Positions 36,304 through 45,095 of a stretch of 64,000 nucleotides of DNA are shown here, one piece after another. Source of the DNA: SFWF01 sp045537915 (GTDB lineage Bacteria; Bacillota; Clostridia; Oscillospirales; Acutalibacteraceae); the NCBI GenBank assembly GCA_045537915.1, contig JAZSQK010000065.1, forward strand, positions 25,280-89,279, read 5' to 3'. The notes under the pieces are model-generated. The model saw only the letters and a program-made list of their open reading frames with translations. It was not told the origin of the DNA and ran no database searches. Within the stretch, counting starts at the first letter, position 1, and the number at the start of each line of letters is the position of its first letter. Both the position numbers and the translations under genes were made by a program.

Positions 36304-36852
36304 TTATTTCTTAGCGCCCTTGCCGGCTTTACCTTCTTTGCGGCGAATGTGCTCATCAATATACTTGATTCCCTTACCCTTATACGGCTCAGGCGGACGC
36401 TTCATGCGAACTTCGGCAGCGAACTGTCCGACCTTCTGCTTATCGGGACCGGAAATGATAATGCTGTTGGGCGAAGGTACCTCAACTGTGATACCGTCGA
36501 TCTCAGGCATTACTACGTTGTGAGAATATCCAAGGTTGAGGACAAGGTCCTTTCCCTGCTTAGCGGCACGATAGCCGACACCGTTAACCTGAAGCTCCTT
36601 TTTGAAGCCCTCGGTAACGCCTGTTACCATGTTAGCAACAAGGGTACGTGTAAGACCGTGAAGTGATCTGTGCTCTTTAACGTCGCTGGGGCGGGTAACA
36701 ATAATTTCATTACCTTCAACCGCAATGCTGATTTCGGGATTAAAGGTGTTAGTAAGCTCACCCTTAGGTCCCTTAACCTTAACGGTTGATCCTTCGACAT
36801 TAACCTGTACTCCTGCAGGAATTACAATAGGTTTCTTACCAATTCTTGACAT
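36304..36852 (-). CDS. rplF: 50S ribosomal protein L6
   Basis: This 182-aa protein contains two related domains. It begins SRIGKKPIVIPAGVQV and has the signature PEPYKGKGIKYIDEHIRRKE near the C-terminus. Confidence 0.97.
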   Translation of the reverse strand: MSRIGKKPIVIPAGVQVNVEGSTVKVKGPKGELTNTFNPEISIAVEGNEIIVTRPSDVKEHRSLHGLTRTLVANMVTGVTEGFKKELQVNGVGYRAAKQGKDLVLNLGYSHNVVMPEIDGITVEVPSPNSIIISGPDKQKVGQFAAEVRMKRPPEPYKGKGIKYIDEHIRRKEGKAGKGAKK

Positions 36853-36867
36853 CTTGCAGTACCTCCC

Positions 36868-37266
36868 TTACCAGATGTAAGCGAGAACTTCGCCGCCTAC
36901 GTTGTTGCTGCGAGCCTGCTTGTCTGTCATAATGCCTTTAGAGGTTGAAAGGATGGCAATACCAAGTCCCTTCATTACTCTGGGCATATCCTCAACGCTT
37001 GTGTAAATACGCAGACCGGGTTTTGAAACTCTGCGGAGACCGGTAATAATCTGCGACTTGTTAGGACCGTACTTCAAAACAATATGAATTACGCCCTGTT
37101 TTCCGTCTTCAACAACATTGAAGCTTGAAATGTAGCCTTCATCAAGTAAAATCTGGGCGATTGCCTTCTTTACGTTAGATGCAGGAACATCAACAGAATC
37201 GTGCTTTGCAGAAGAAGCATTGCGGATTCTGGTCAGCATATCTGCTATTGTATCTGTAATTTGCAT
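36868..37266 (-). CDS. rpsH: 30S ribosomal protein S8
   Basis: This 132-aa protein binds the central domain of 16S rRNA. It begins with TDTIADMLTRIRNASSAKH and ends with LSTSKGIMTDKQARSNNVGG followed by EVLAYIW. Confidence 0.97.
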   Translation of the reverse strand: MQITDTIADMLTRIRNASSAKHDSVDVPASNVKKAIAQILLDEGYISSFNVVEDGKQGVIHIVLKYGPNKSQIITGLRRVSKPGLRIYTSVEDMPRVMKGLGIAILSTSKGIMTDKQARSNNVGGEVLAYIW

Positions 37267-37281
37267 TGCAATCGTCCTCCT

Positions 37282-37467
37282 TTACCAACTTGCTTTCTTT
37301 ACGCCGGGAATCTCGCCCTTGTAAGCCAGCTCTCTGAAGCATATACGGCAGATACCGTACTTGCGAAGATAAGCATGGGGGCGGCCACAGATCTTGCATC
37401 TGTTGTATTCTCTTGTAGAGAACTTAGCAGGTCTTGCCTGCTTAATCTTCATAGAAGTCTTAGCCAT
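37282..37467 (-). CDS. rpsZ: 30S ribosomal protein S14, type Z
   Basis: This 61-aa short zinc-binding S14 has cysteines 24, 27, 40 and 43 in RCKICGRPHAYLRKYGICR and ICF. The 61-residue length separates it from the long, zinc-free type. It lies between rplE and rpsH. Confidence 0.97.
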   Translation of the reverse strand: MAKTSMKIKQARPAKFSTREYNRCKICGRPHAYLRKYGICRICFRELAYKGEIPGVKKASW

Positions 37468-37479
37468 AATTCCTTCTCC

Positions 37480-38019
37480 TTACTTCGCAAACGGAGCGCC
37501 CATAAGTGTTAACAGCTCACGAGCCTCTTCGTCGGTCTTAGCAGTAGTAACGAACATAATGTCCATACCACGTACCTTGTCAATCTTGTCATACTCGATT
37601 TCAGGGAAAATAAGCTGCTCTTTAACGCCCATAGCGTAGTTGCCTCGGCCGTCAAATGAGTTGGGGTTAATTCCTCTGAAGTCTCTAACTCTCGGAAGAG
37701 CAGCATTGAAGAGTCTGTCGATAAACTCATACATTCTTGCGCCTCTGAGGGTTACCTTAACTCCGATGGGCATACCCTCACGGAGTTTGAAGTTAGCAAC
37801 CGACTTCTTTGCCTTACAAGCAACCGGCTTCTGTCCGGTGATTGTAGCAAGGTCGGTCATTATAGCGTCAATAACCTTGGAGTTGTCCTTGGCTTCTCCG
37901 CAACCTACGTTGATAACTACCTTATCGAGCTTCGGAATCTGCATGACGCTCTTGTAGCCGAATTTGTTCATCAGCGCAGGGGCAATTGACTGCTTATATT
38001 CATCATATAATCTTGCCAT
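37480..38019 (-). CDS. rplE: 50S ribosomal protein L5
   Basis: This 179-aa 5S rRNA-binding protein has MQIPKLDKVVINVGCGEAKD, PVACKAKKSVANFKLREGMP and a C-terminal GMDIMFVTTAKTDEEARELL. It lies between rplX and rpsZ. Confidence 0.98.
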   Translation of the reverse strand: MARLYDEYKQSIAPALMNKFGYKSVMQIPKLDKVVINVGCGEAKDNSKVIDAIMTDLATITGQKPVACKAKKSVANFKLREGMPIGVKVTLRGARMYEFIDRLFNAALPRVRDFRGINPNSFDGRGNYAMGVKEQLIFPEIEYDKIDKVRGMDIMFVTTAKTDEEARELLTLMGAPFAK

Positions 38020-38037
38020 GTGATATTCCTCCTACTC

Positions 38038-38361
38038 TTAAAGTTCTGCTCCGCATTTCTTGCAAATGCGGGTCTTGTTTCCGTTCTCATCAACCTTGTG
38101 AGCAACACGTGTAGGCTTGTCGCACTTGGGGCAAACAACCTGCACCTTTGAAGCGTAAATTGCGCTTTCTGTTTCGATTATTCCCGAAGCATCTCCGGCC
38201 TTGCGGGGCTTAACGTGCTTTTTAACAACGTTGATACCCTCAACAATAACCTTGCCCTCCTTGGGGCTGACTGCGAGAACCTTACCCTTCTTGCCACGGT
38301 CTTTCTCGTCGCCGGTAAGAAGAACAACGGTATCGCCTGCTTTAACAAACAAATTATTCAT
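38038..38361 (-). CDS. rplX: 50S ribosomal protein L24 with zinc-ribbon tail
   Basis: This 107-aa protein has a KOW domain at the N-terminus (VKAGDTVVLLTGDEKDRGKK) and IVEGINVVKKHVKP. The C-terminal 35 residues carry CPKC and CKKC, a zinc-ribbon-like tail seen in many Firmicutes. Confidence 0.96.
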   Translation of the reverse strand: MNNLFVKAGDTVVLLTGDEKDRGKKGKVLAVSPKEGKVIVEGINVVKKHVKPRKAGDASGIIETESAIYASKVQVVCPKCDKPTRVAHKVDENGNKTRICKKCGAEL

Positions 38362-38375
38362 TGTATCTTACCTCC

Positions 38376-38744
38376 TTAAAGAACTTCCGGTGCAAGAGAA
38401 AGTATCTTCATATAATCTCCGTCACGAAGTTCACGTGCAACGGGTCCAAAGATACGGGTTCCTCTGGGGTTCTTATCTTCACGAATAATAACTGCTGCGT
38501 TTTCATCAAATCTGATGTATGTGCCGTCGTTACGACGGAGGCCTCTTACAGAACGAACTACAACGGCCTTTACAACGTCGCCCTTCTTTACAGTACCGCC
38601 GGGAGCGGCCTTCTTAACAGAAGCAACAACGATATCGCCAATATTGGCATACCTTCTACCGGAGCCGCCAAGCACACGGATGCACATAAGTTCTTTTGCA
38701 CCGGTGTTGTCAGCAACCTTGAGGTAACTCTGCTGCTGTATCAC
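38376..38744 (-). CDS. rplN: 50S ribosomal protein L14
   Basis: This 122-aa protein begins with IQQQSYLKVADNTGAKELMC and has IRFDENAAVIIREDKNPRGT, part of intersubunit bridges. It lies between rpsQ and rplX. Confidence 0.98.
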   Translation of the reverse strand: MIQQQSYLKVADNTGAKELMCIRVLGGSGRRYANIGDIVVASVKKAAPGGTVKKGDVVKAVVVRSVRGLRRNDGTYIRFDENAAVIIREDKNPRGTRIFGPVARELRDGDYMKILSLAPEVL

Positions 38745-38767
38745 AGTATTTTCCTCCTTTGGACGGC

Positions 38768-39022
38768 TTATTTAGCCTTCTCGATGATCTCGACAACTCT
38801 CCATCTCTTATCCTTAGAGAGCGGTCTGGTTTCCATGATGAGAACCTTATCGCCTACACCACATGCGTTTTCCTCATCGTGAGCCTTAAATTTAACGGTG
38901 TTTTTAATGATCTTCTTGTAAAGAGGATGCTTAACGTTGTCCTTAATAGCAACTACAACGGTCTTGTCCATCTTGTCGCTTACAACGATGCCTACTCTTG
39001 TCTTACGAAGGTTTCTTTCCAT
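38768..39022 (-). CDS. rpsQ: 30S ribosomal protein S17
   Basis: This 84-aa OB-fold protein has RKTRVGIVVSDKMDKTVVVA and GDKVLIMETRPLSKDKRWRV. Confidence 0.97.
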   Translation of the reverse strand: MERNLRKTRVGIVVSDKMDKTVVVAIKDNVKHPLYKKIIKNTVKFKAHDEENACGVGDKVLIMETRPLSKDKRWRVVEIIEKAK

Positions 39023-39041
39023 CTGGCTTTACCTCCTCTTT

Positions 39042-39248
39042 CTATGCGTTAGCGCTGTCTGCAGACTCAAGCTCACGGATAATTGTCTGTACGCGAGCGA
39101 TGTCCTTCTTAACAGCACTGATTCGCATGGGGTTGTCGAGCTGGTTAATGGTGTGCTGGAAACGGAGATTGAAAAGCTCCTCCTTCAGCTCTCCCAGCTT
39201 CTTCTGAAGTTCGGGTAAAGTGTTCTGTCTGATTTCCTTAGCATTCAT
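39042..39248 (-). CDS. rpmC: 50S ribosomal protein L29
   Basis: This 68-aa two-helix protein near the exit tunnel has LPELQKKLGELKEELFNLRF and KKDIARVQTIIRE. Its ATG overlaps the rplP stop by 1 nt. Confidence 0.96.
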   Translation of the reverse strand: MNAKEIRQNTLPELQKKLGELKEELFNLRFQHTINQLDNPMRISAVKKDIARVQTIIRELESADSANA

Positions 39249-39673
39249 TACTGCTCACCACCCTTTTCCTCTTTAGTAATGAACTTGCACTTGATGGGAA
39301 GCTTATTAGCAGCAAGTCTCATAGCTTCCTTAGCAAGTTCTTCGCTAACTCCACCGATTTCGAACATTACACGGCCGGGCTTAACAACGGCTACCCAGTA
39401 CTCAGGTGAACCTTTACCGGAACCCATTCGGGTTTCAGCCGGCTTAGCAGTGATCGGCTTGTCGGGGAATATCTTAATCCAAACCTTTCCGCCACGCTTA
39501 ATGTAACGAGTCATGGCGATACGGGCAGCCTCGATCTGATTGGAAGTGATCCAAGCAGGCTCTAAAGCCTGAAGACCGAACTGGCCGTAGGTTACTGTAT
39601 TACCGCGTGAAGCAGTACCGGTCAGACGACCGCGCTGTACACGGCGGAATTTAACACGCTTTGGCAGTAACAT
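39248..39673 (-). CDS. rplP: 50S ribosomal protein L16
   Basis: This 141-aa protein lies near the A-site finger. It begins with LLPKRVKFRRVQRGRLTGTA and has WIKIFPDKPITAKPAETRMG and KGSPEYWVAVVKPGRVMFEI. It overlaps rpsC by 1 nt. Confidence 0.98.
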   Translation of the reverse strand: MLLPKRVKFRRVQRGRLTGTASRGNTVTYGQFGLQALEPAWITSNQIEAARIAMTRYIKRGGKVWIKIFPDKPITAKPAETRMGSGKGSPEYWVAVVKPGRVMFEIGGVSEELAKEAMRLAANKLPIKCKFITKEEKGGEQ

Positions 39674-40338
39674 TAGCGAGCGCCTCCTTCTCTCTTCGAC
39701 TTACGGTTGTCGTGGAGAACCTCACCCCTGTAGAGCCATACCTTAACACCGATACGACCGTATGTGGTGTCAGCCTCAGCAAAACCGTAGTCAATATCTG
39801 CACGGATGGTCTGAAGCGGAATGGTTCCTTCGTGATAGGTCTCACTTCTTGCGATTTCAGCACCGCCGAGACGGCCTGAACACTTAACCTTAATACCTCT
39901 TGCTCCGAGCTTCATAGCTCTGCCGATGCAAAGCTTCATAGCACGGCGGAAGGATACACGCTTCTCAAGCTGAGCAGCAATGTTCTCTGCAATGAGGGTT
40001 GCGTTAAGGTCAGGGTTCTTGACCTCAACAATATTGATAACTACCGGCTTGCCAAGTCTGTTCTGGCAATCTACACGAAGCTTCTCAATTTCTGCGCCCT
40101 TTGCACCGATAACAACACCGGGCTTAGCGCAATGAATGTGGATACGTACACGCTGAGCGGTACGCTCAATTTCGATCTTGGGAACGCCTGCAGAGAAAAG
40201 TCTCTTCTTCAGGTACTTACGGAGGTTGTAGTCCTCAACCAAAGTATCTCCGAAAACTTCGTCCTTGGCGAACCAACGAGAGTCCCAATTTTTAATGACT
40301 CCTACTCGGAATCCGTGGGGATTTACCTTCTGGCCCAT
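39673..40338 (-). CDS. rpsC: 30S ribosomal protein S3
   Basis: This 221-aa protein lies at the mRNA entry channel. A KH domain (about 38-108) has GVVIGAKGAEIEKLRVD. The C-terminal domain has SGRLGGAEIARSETYHEGTI. It lies between rplV and rplP. Confidence 0.98.
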   Translation of the reverse strand: MGQKVNPHGFRVGVIKNWDSRWFAKDEVFGDTLVEDYNLRKYLKKRLFSAGVPKIEIERTAQRVRIHIHCAKPGVVIGAKGAEIEKLRVDCQNRLGKPVVINIVEVKNPDLNATLIAENIAAQLEKRVSFRRAMKLCIGRAMKLGARGIKVKCSGRLGGAEIARSETYHEGTIPLQTIRADIDYGFAEADTTYGRIGVKVWLYRGEVLHDNRKSKREGGAR

Positions 40339-40355
40339 TAACTTTAACCTCCTTG

Positions 40356-40694
40356 TTAGTCTTCACGTTCTTTAAGAACGATGGTCATATGGCTTGTTCT
40401 CTTTAAAATGCGGTGTGCACGGCCGTGATCCTTCGGACGAATTCTCTTAAGGATAGGTCCGGGGCAGGCAAAACACTCTGCAACATAAAGCTTAGAAACA
40501 TCCATATCGTGATTGTTTTCAGCATTTGCCATAGCAGAAGCTAATAGCTTCTCAAGGGGCTCACACGCAGCCTTGGGTGTAAACTTGAGAATAGCCATTG
40601 CCTTGTCAGCGTCCTGATTGCGGATAAGATCCATAACAATCTTGACCTTACGGGGCGAAATGCGAGCAAATTTTAAAGTAGCTCTTGCTTCCAT
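40356..40694 (-). CDS. rplV: 50S ribosomal protein L22
   Basis: This 112-aa protein lines the exit tunnel. It has RISPRKVKIVMDLIRNQD and the C-terminal PILKRIRPKDHGRAHRILKR, the hook that carries macrolide-related positions. Confidence 0.97.
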   Translation of the reverse strand: MEARATLKFARISPRKVKIVMDLIRNQDADKAMAILKFTPKAACEPLEKLLASAMANAENNHDMDVSKLYVAECFACPGPILKRIRPKDHGRAHRILKRTSHMTIVLKERED

Positions 40695-40715
40695 TGTTTA
40701 TACTCCTTTCGCTGC

Positions 40716-40988
40716 TTACTTGCTTGTTTTAGATCCGGCGTGACCCTTAAATGTTCTTGTGGGTGCGAACTCGCCGAGTTTGTGTCCAACCATATCCTCA
40801 GTAACATATACCGGAACGTGCTTGCGTCCGTCATGAACTGCAAAAGTGTGTCCGACGAAATCGGGGAAAATGGTTGATGAACGGCTCCAGGTCTTAAGAA
40901 CTCTCTTTTCACCGGCAGCATTCATTTCCTTGACTCTCTTGAGCAACACGGGTTGCACATAAGGTCCTTTTTTAATGCTTCTTCCCAT
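40716..40988 (-). CDS. rpsS: 30S ribosomal protein S19
   Basis: This 90-aa head protein has RSIKKGPYVQPVLLKRVKEM and WSRSSTIFPDFVGHTFAVHD. It lies between rplB and rplV. Confidence 0.98.
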   Translation of the reverse strand: MGRSIKKGPYVQPVLLKRVKEMNAAGEKRVLKTWSRSSTIFPDFVGHTFAVHDGRKHVPVYVTEDMVGHKLGEFAPTRTFKGHAGSKTSK

Positions 40989-41010
40989 AATTCAAACTCC
41001 TTTCGTCCGA

Positions 41011-41841
41011 CTATTTAGTGCGACGCTTCACGATATACTTATCGGAATGCTTGTGCTTATCTCTGGTCTTGTATCCGAGAGCAGGTTTGCCCCAAGGAGT
41101 AACAGGACCGGGACGTCCGATGGGTGACTTACCTTCACCACCACCGTGGGGGTGGTCATTGGGGTTCATTACAGAACCACGAACGGTAGGTCTCCATCCC
41201 ATGTGGCGCTTACGTCCGGCTTTACCGTAGTTAACATTAGCGTGTTCAGGGTTTGAAACCTGACCTACAGTAGCCATGCAAAGCTCGGGAACGTTACGAA
41301 GTTCACCGGAAGGCAGACGAAGAAGTGCCATACCGTTTTCTTTAGCCATAAGCTGAGCCATATTACCTGCCGAACGAGCAAGCTGTGCGCCCTTACCGGG
41401 ATAAAGCTCAACGTTGTGAACAACGGTACCAACGGGAATGTTTACGAGCGGAAGTGCGTTGCCGGGCTTAATGTCGGCATCAGGTCCGCTAACTATCTTA
41501 TCGCCAACCGAAAGACCGATCGGGCAGATAATGTAGCTCTTTACGCCGTCCTCGTACTCAACGAGGGCGATGAATGCAGAACGGTTGGGATCGTATTCCT
41601 TTGTAAGAACGGTTGCGGTAATACCGAAACGGTTTCTCTTGAAATCGATAACTCTGTACTTTCTGCGGTTTCCGCCACCTCTGTGACGAACTGTGATTCT
41701 GCCGTAGCTGTTACGTCCGGCATTTTTCTTTAAAGCTGTGAGCAAACTTCTCTCGGGAGCAACCTTTGACAGCTCGGAGTAATCCATAGTTGTCATATTA
41801 CGGCGACCCGGAGTAGTAGGCTTGTAATGTTTAATTGCCAT
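41011..41841 (-). CDS. rplB: 50S ribosomal protein L2
   Basis: This 276-aa protein is needed for peptidyl transfer. It has IDFKRNRFGITATVLTKEYD, the conserved GVVMNP-type region as VRGSVMNPNDHPHGGGEGKS, and a basic C-terminus. A GTG three codons upstream is possible, but the ATG at 41841 has AGGAGA at a normal distance. Confidence 0.97.
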   Translation of the reverse strand: MAIKHYKPTTPGRRNMTTMDYSELSKVAPERSLLTALKKNAGRNSYGRITVRHRGGGNRRKYRVIDFKRNRFGITATVLTKEYDPNRSAFIALVEYEDGVKSYIICPIGLSVGDKIVSGPDADIKPGNALPLVNIPVGTVVHNVELYPGKGAQLARSAGNMAQLMAKENGMALLRLPSGELRNVPELCMATVGQVSNPEHANVNYGKAGRKRHMGWRPTVRGSVMNPNDHPHGGGEGKSPIGRPGPVTPWGKPALGYKTRDKHKHSDKYIVKRRTK

Positions 41842-41936
41842 TTGTTTCACTCTCCTATTTAGGCTTAGCGAGGTTTTATCTCAACCTCATACATCACCGG
41901 AAATTAAAAAGTATTTAATTTCGACTTACAGTTAGT

Positions 41937-42230
41937 TTAGATCAGTCCGTCAAAGAACTCGATCGGCTTGGAATCTTTCTTGAGGGTTACGATAGCCTTT
42001 TTCCAAGAAGCTGTGTAACCGCTGTAACGGCCACGTCTTCTCTCCTGGCCTCTAACGCTGATGGTGTTAACCTTATCAACCTTAACGCCTGCAAAAACTT
42101 CCTCGATTGCGTTTGCAATTTCAACCTTACCGGCATCCTTTGCAACCTTGAAGGTATACTTCTTATCAGCAATTCCTGACATGCTCTTTTCGGTAATAAC
42201 CGGAGCAATTATAATATCATGTGCTAACAT
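41937..42230 (-). CDS. rplW: 50S ribosomal protein L23
   Basis: This 97-aa protein is the docking site for trigger factor and SRP at the tunnel exit. It begins with LAHDIIIAPVITEKSMSGIA and has KYTFKVAKDAGKVEIANAIE. Its ATG overlaps the rplD stop by 1 nt. Confidence 0.97.
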   Translation of the reverse strand: MLAHDIIIAPVITEKSMSGIADKKYTFKVAKDAGKVEIANAIEEVFAGVKVDKVNTISVRGQERRRGRYSGYTASWKKAIVTLKKDSKPIEFFDGLI

Positions 42231-42853
42231 TATGCGTAAACCTCCTCGATCTTAGCTACTGCATTCTTAACGATTACAAGAGAATCTGCATTAAGAATAT
42301 CATAGGTGTTGATTGTGTTGTACTGTGCGGTCTTTACGCCTTCGATGTTTGCTGCGCTCTTAACTGCGAAGCTGTTATTGTCCTCAAGAACAATAAGAGT
42401 CTTCTTTGCTGCGCCGATTGCCTTAAGACAAGCTGCAACAGTCTTTGTGCTGTAAGCGTCAACGGTTAAGGCATCGAGAACGATGAGCGAACCGGTGAGT
42501 ACTTTATCAGAAAGGGCAGATTTAAGTGCAAGTCTGCGTTCTTTCTTATTGATTACATAAGAGTAATCTCTCGGCTTCGGGGCATGAACGATACCACCGT
42601 GTCTCCACTGGGGAGCTCTGGTCGAACCCTGACGGGCATGACCTGTACCTTTTTGTCTCCAGGGCTTCTTGCCGCCGCCGGAAACTTCAGTGCGGGTTAA
42701 GGTCGACTGTGTGCCCTGACGCTGATTTGCAAGGTAATTTACTACAGCTTCATGCATAACCGCTGCATTCGGTTCAATTCCGAATATGGCATCACTTAAA
42801 GTGATTTCTCCGACATTCTTGCCGGCCATATCAACTACTGCTATATTAGCCAT
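42230..42853 (-). CDS. rplD: 50S ribosomal protein L4
   Basis: This 207-aa protein has a long tunnel loop with QRQGTQSTLTRTEVSGGGKK and PWRQKGTGHARQGSTRAPQW. In other bacteria L4 also represses the S10 operon by binding its leader; a structured leader is present here at 43875-44157. Confidence 0.97.
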   Translation of the reverse strand: MANIAVVDMAGKNVGEITLSDAIFGIEPNAAVMHEAVVNYLANQRQGTQSTLTRTEVSGGGKKPWRQKGTGHARQGSTRAPQWRHGGIVHAPKPRDYSYVINKKERRLALKSALSDKVLTGSLIVLDALTVDAYSTKTVAACLKAIGAAKKTLIVLEDNNSFAVKSAANIEGVKTAQYNTINTYDILNADSLVIVKNAVAKIEEVYA

Positions 42854-42869
42854 TTAGAACACTCCTTCC

Positions 42870-43499
42870 TTAAGCCTTTACGCTGTCGAAGAGAACTACG
42901 ATTCCGCCCTTGGGACCGGGAACGGCACCCTTAACTGCGATTATGTTGTTCTCTGCATCTACTTTAACAACCTTAAGATTCTGAACAGTTACACGCTCGT
43001 TTCCGAGATGACCTGCCATCTTCTTTCCCTTAAATACTCTCGCGGGATCGATAACGCCGAGCGAACCGCCGTGACGGTGCACAGGGCCTGTACCGTGAGA
43101 TTCCTTAAGTCTTGAGAAGTTCCAGCGCTTAACAACGCCTGCATATCCCTTACCTTTTGAGGTTCCGCATACATCTACGCTGTCACCTTCTGCAAATGTG
43201 TCAGCCTTAATAATGTCGCCGACATTAACACTGCTGCAGTCCGCAAGTCTGAATTCACGAAGAACCTTCTTGGGAGCTACATCATTCTTGGCAAAGTGGC
43301 CCTTCATAGGCTTATTTACCTTAGATGCCTTGAGGTCGCCGTAGCCAACCTGAACTGCATCGTAACCATCGTTTTCTACTGTCTTCTTCTGAGCAACCAC
43401 ACAGGGACCTGCTTCGATTACAGTAACGGGAACGACGTTTCCGTTTGCGTCAAAAAGCTGAGTCATACCGAGCTTTTTTCCAATGATTCCTTTGTTCAT
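42870..43499 (-). CDS. rplC: 50S ribosomal protein L3
   Basis: This 209-aa protein begins with NKGIIGKKLGMTQLFDANGN and has the signature SRLKESHGTGPVHRHGGSLG. It is an early assembly protein near the peptidyl transferase centre. Confidence 0.98.
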   Translation of the reverse strand: MNKGIIGKKLGMTQLFDANGNVVPVTVIEAGPCVVAQKKTVENDGYDAVQVGYGDLKASKVNKPMKGHFAKNDVAPKKVLREFRLADCSSVNVGDIIKADTFAEGDSVDVCGTSKGKGYAGVVKRWNFSRLKESHGTGPVHRHGGSLGVIDPARVFKGKKMAGHLGNERVTVQNLKVVKVDAENNIIAVKGAVPGPKGGIVVLFDSVKA

Positions 43500-43562
43500 T
43501 ATTATTTCCTCCTTGGTTATTGGTTGGATTTCTCCAACATGACCTGCCTTGCAGACTCAAAA

Positions 43563-43874
43563 TTAAAGCTTAATTTCGATATCTACGCCGGCGGGAAGCT
43601 CAAGACCTGTAAGAGCTTCAACAGTTTTGTTGGAAGGTCTTAACACGTCGATAAGCCTTTTGTGTGTTCTGGTCTCGAACTGCTCACGGCTGTCCTTATA
43701 CTTATGAACAGCACGAAGGATGGTAACTACTTCCTTCTCGGTCGGTAGCGGAACGGGTCCCGAAACTCTTGCACCAGTGCGCTTCGCAGTCTCAACGATC
43801 TTTTCAGCAGCCTGATCTACAAGCGCATGATCGTATCCCTTAACACGAATTCTGATTTTTTCTTTTACTGCCAT
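43563..43874 (-). CDS. rpsJ: 30S ribosomal protein S10
   Basis: This 103-aa protein has IRIRVKGYDHALVDQAAEKI and TRTHKRLIDVLRPSNKTVEA. It also acts as NusE in antitermination. It is the first gene of the ribosomal operon, preceded by a long leader. Confidence 0.98.
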   Translation of the reverse strand: MAVKEKIRIRVKGYDHALVDQAAEKIVETAKRTGARVSGPVPLPTEKEVVTILRAVHKYKDSREQFETRTHKRLIDVLRPSNKTVEALTGLELPAGVDIEIKL

Positions 43875-44157
43875 TTCTAATTGCTCCTCCTTGTTGGATT
43901 TGCGGGCAGAACTTACACCGTGCCGTGTGTTTCTTCACGGTACATTATAAAACCGGATGGCTGGGGTTGCAGTCATTCCGGGGCTGACGGCACAGTTGTC
44001 CCGTCATTGCTACACGGCATCGCAAGTTGCCGCACAGCAGTTTAAGTTCTTCCTCGCCCGGTTTAAAATCGGACATACTCCGCGGAAATTTCCCGTCTCA
44101 AGGACGGCCACCTCCCGCATCAACGCATATCAAACGCTATTATCGAACATAGCGTAC
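43875..44157 (-). ncRNA. Structured 5' leader of the S10 operon
   Basis: About 280 nt separate the promoter from rpsJ, and no gene is visible. On the minus strand several helices can be drawn. CCGTC-CTTGA-GACGG lies near the start. A long-range helix joins AAACCGG (44064-44058) with CCGGTTT (43956-43950) and encloses GACGG/CCGTC and other pairings. ACCGTG/CACGGT (43941-43936 with 43922-43917) lies close to rpsJ. It is a plausible site for autoregulation by a ribosomal protein. It matches no leader family I can name. Confidence 0.55.
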
Positions 44158-44163
44158 TACGGT

Positions 44164-44192
44164 ATAATAACACAAAAACACCTGCAATGCAA
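44164..44192 (-). promoter_or_regulatory. Main promoter of the S10 ribosomal operon
   Basis: On the minus strand TTGCAT (44192-44187) and TATTAT (44169-44164) are exactly 17 nt apart, preceded by a long A/T tract (about 44196-44225) that could be an UP element for strong expression. The rest of the gap up to 44291 shows nothing clear. Confidence 0.8.
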
Positions 44193-44291
44193 GTGTTTTT
44201 TTAAAAAATTTTAAATTATTTTTTGTGTCCGTTTTCAGCCCTATTATATATAAGGTATAAGCAAGCGCTAAACTGTAATAAATTTTGTCCT

Positions 44292-45077
44292 CTACCCTAC
44301 TATACAACCTACGTCATCAAGGATAACGGTGGGTCTGTACGGGAACTGCTCAACCGTTTGAAGTGTTGATACGCCCGACAAAACCAGCACGGTTGCCGCA
44401 CCCGATTCAACGCCTGCGATAATATCGGTGTCCATTCGGTCCCCTACTACAACCGTATCCTCAGATTTGCATCCGAGCCTTTGAAATCCCGAACGCATCA
44501 TAAGAGGATTAGGCTTGCCGAGAAAATATGCCGTCTTCCCTGTGGCGACCTCTATCGGTGCGATAAGCGCCTTGCATGCAGGCACTATTTTTCCTCCCTC
44601 GACTGGTCCGGTTGTGTCGGGGTTTGTTCCTATAAGTTTTGCACCCGCAAGTACAAGTTCCACCGCTTTTGAGATATTGCTGAAGCTGTAATTCTGTGTT
44701 TCTCCGACAACAACATAGTCGGGGTTGATATCATTCATACTAAGTCCTGCTTCATAAATAGCGTTATGAAGTCCCGCTTCGCCAATGCAATAAACCGAAC
44801 AACCGGGCTTTTGCTTTGCAAGAAATCGTGCCGTTGCCATCCCTGAGGTGTAAAAATTCTCCGCAGGAATATCAAGGCCCATCCGACCGAGTTTTTGGCG
44901 AAGTTCGGCACGGCTTTTTACACTTGAATTTGTAAGAAACAAGAACTGTTTGTTTTCCTTTTGAAGCCAATCTACAAATTTCTTGGCAGAGGGTAAAAGC
45001 TGATTGCCGTGATATATAACACCGTCCATATCACAGATAAAGCCTTTTTTGCCTCTGATCATTTCTAAATCCGTCAT
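44292..45077 (-). CDS. HAD-IIA family hydrolase (NagD-like phosphatase)
   Basis: This 261-aa phosphatase has HAD motif I ICDMDGVIYHG (nucleophile aspartate), motif II FLTNSS, motif III lysine in FLGKPNPLMM and motif IV VVGDRMDTDI. The NagD group dephosphorylates sugar phosphates, nucleotides or damaged metabolites; the substrate here is unknown. The ATG at 45077 with GAGGTG upstream is preferred to a GTG three codons earlier. It follows proS by 18 nt. Confidence 0.88.
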   Translation of the reverse strand: MTDLEMIRGKKGFICDMDGVIYHGNQLLPSAKKFVDWLQKENKQFLFLTNSSVKSRAELRQKLGRMGLDIPAENFYTSGMATARFLAKQKPGCSVYCIGEAGLHNAIYEAGLSMNDINPDYVVVGETQNYSFSNISKAVELVLAGAKLIGTNPDTTGPVEGGKIVPACKALIAPIEVATGKTAYFLGKPNPLMMRSGFQRLGCKSEDTVVVGDRMDTDIIAGVESGAATVLVLSGVSTLQTVEQFPYRPTVILDDVGCIVG

Positions 45078-45095
45078 AAACAGCACCTCATATTA

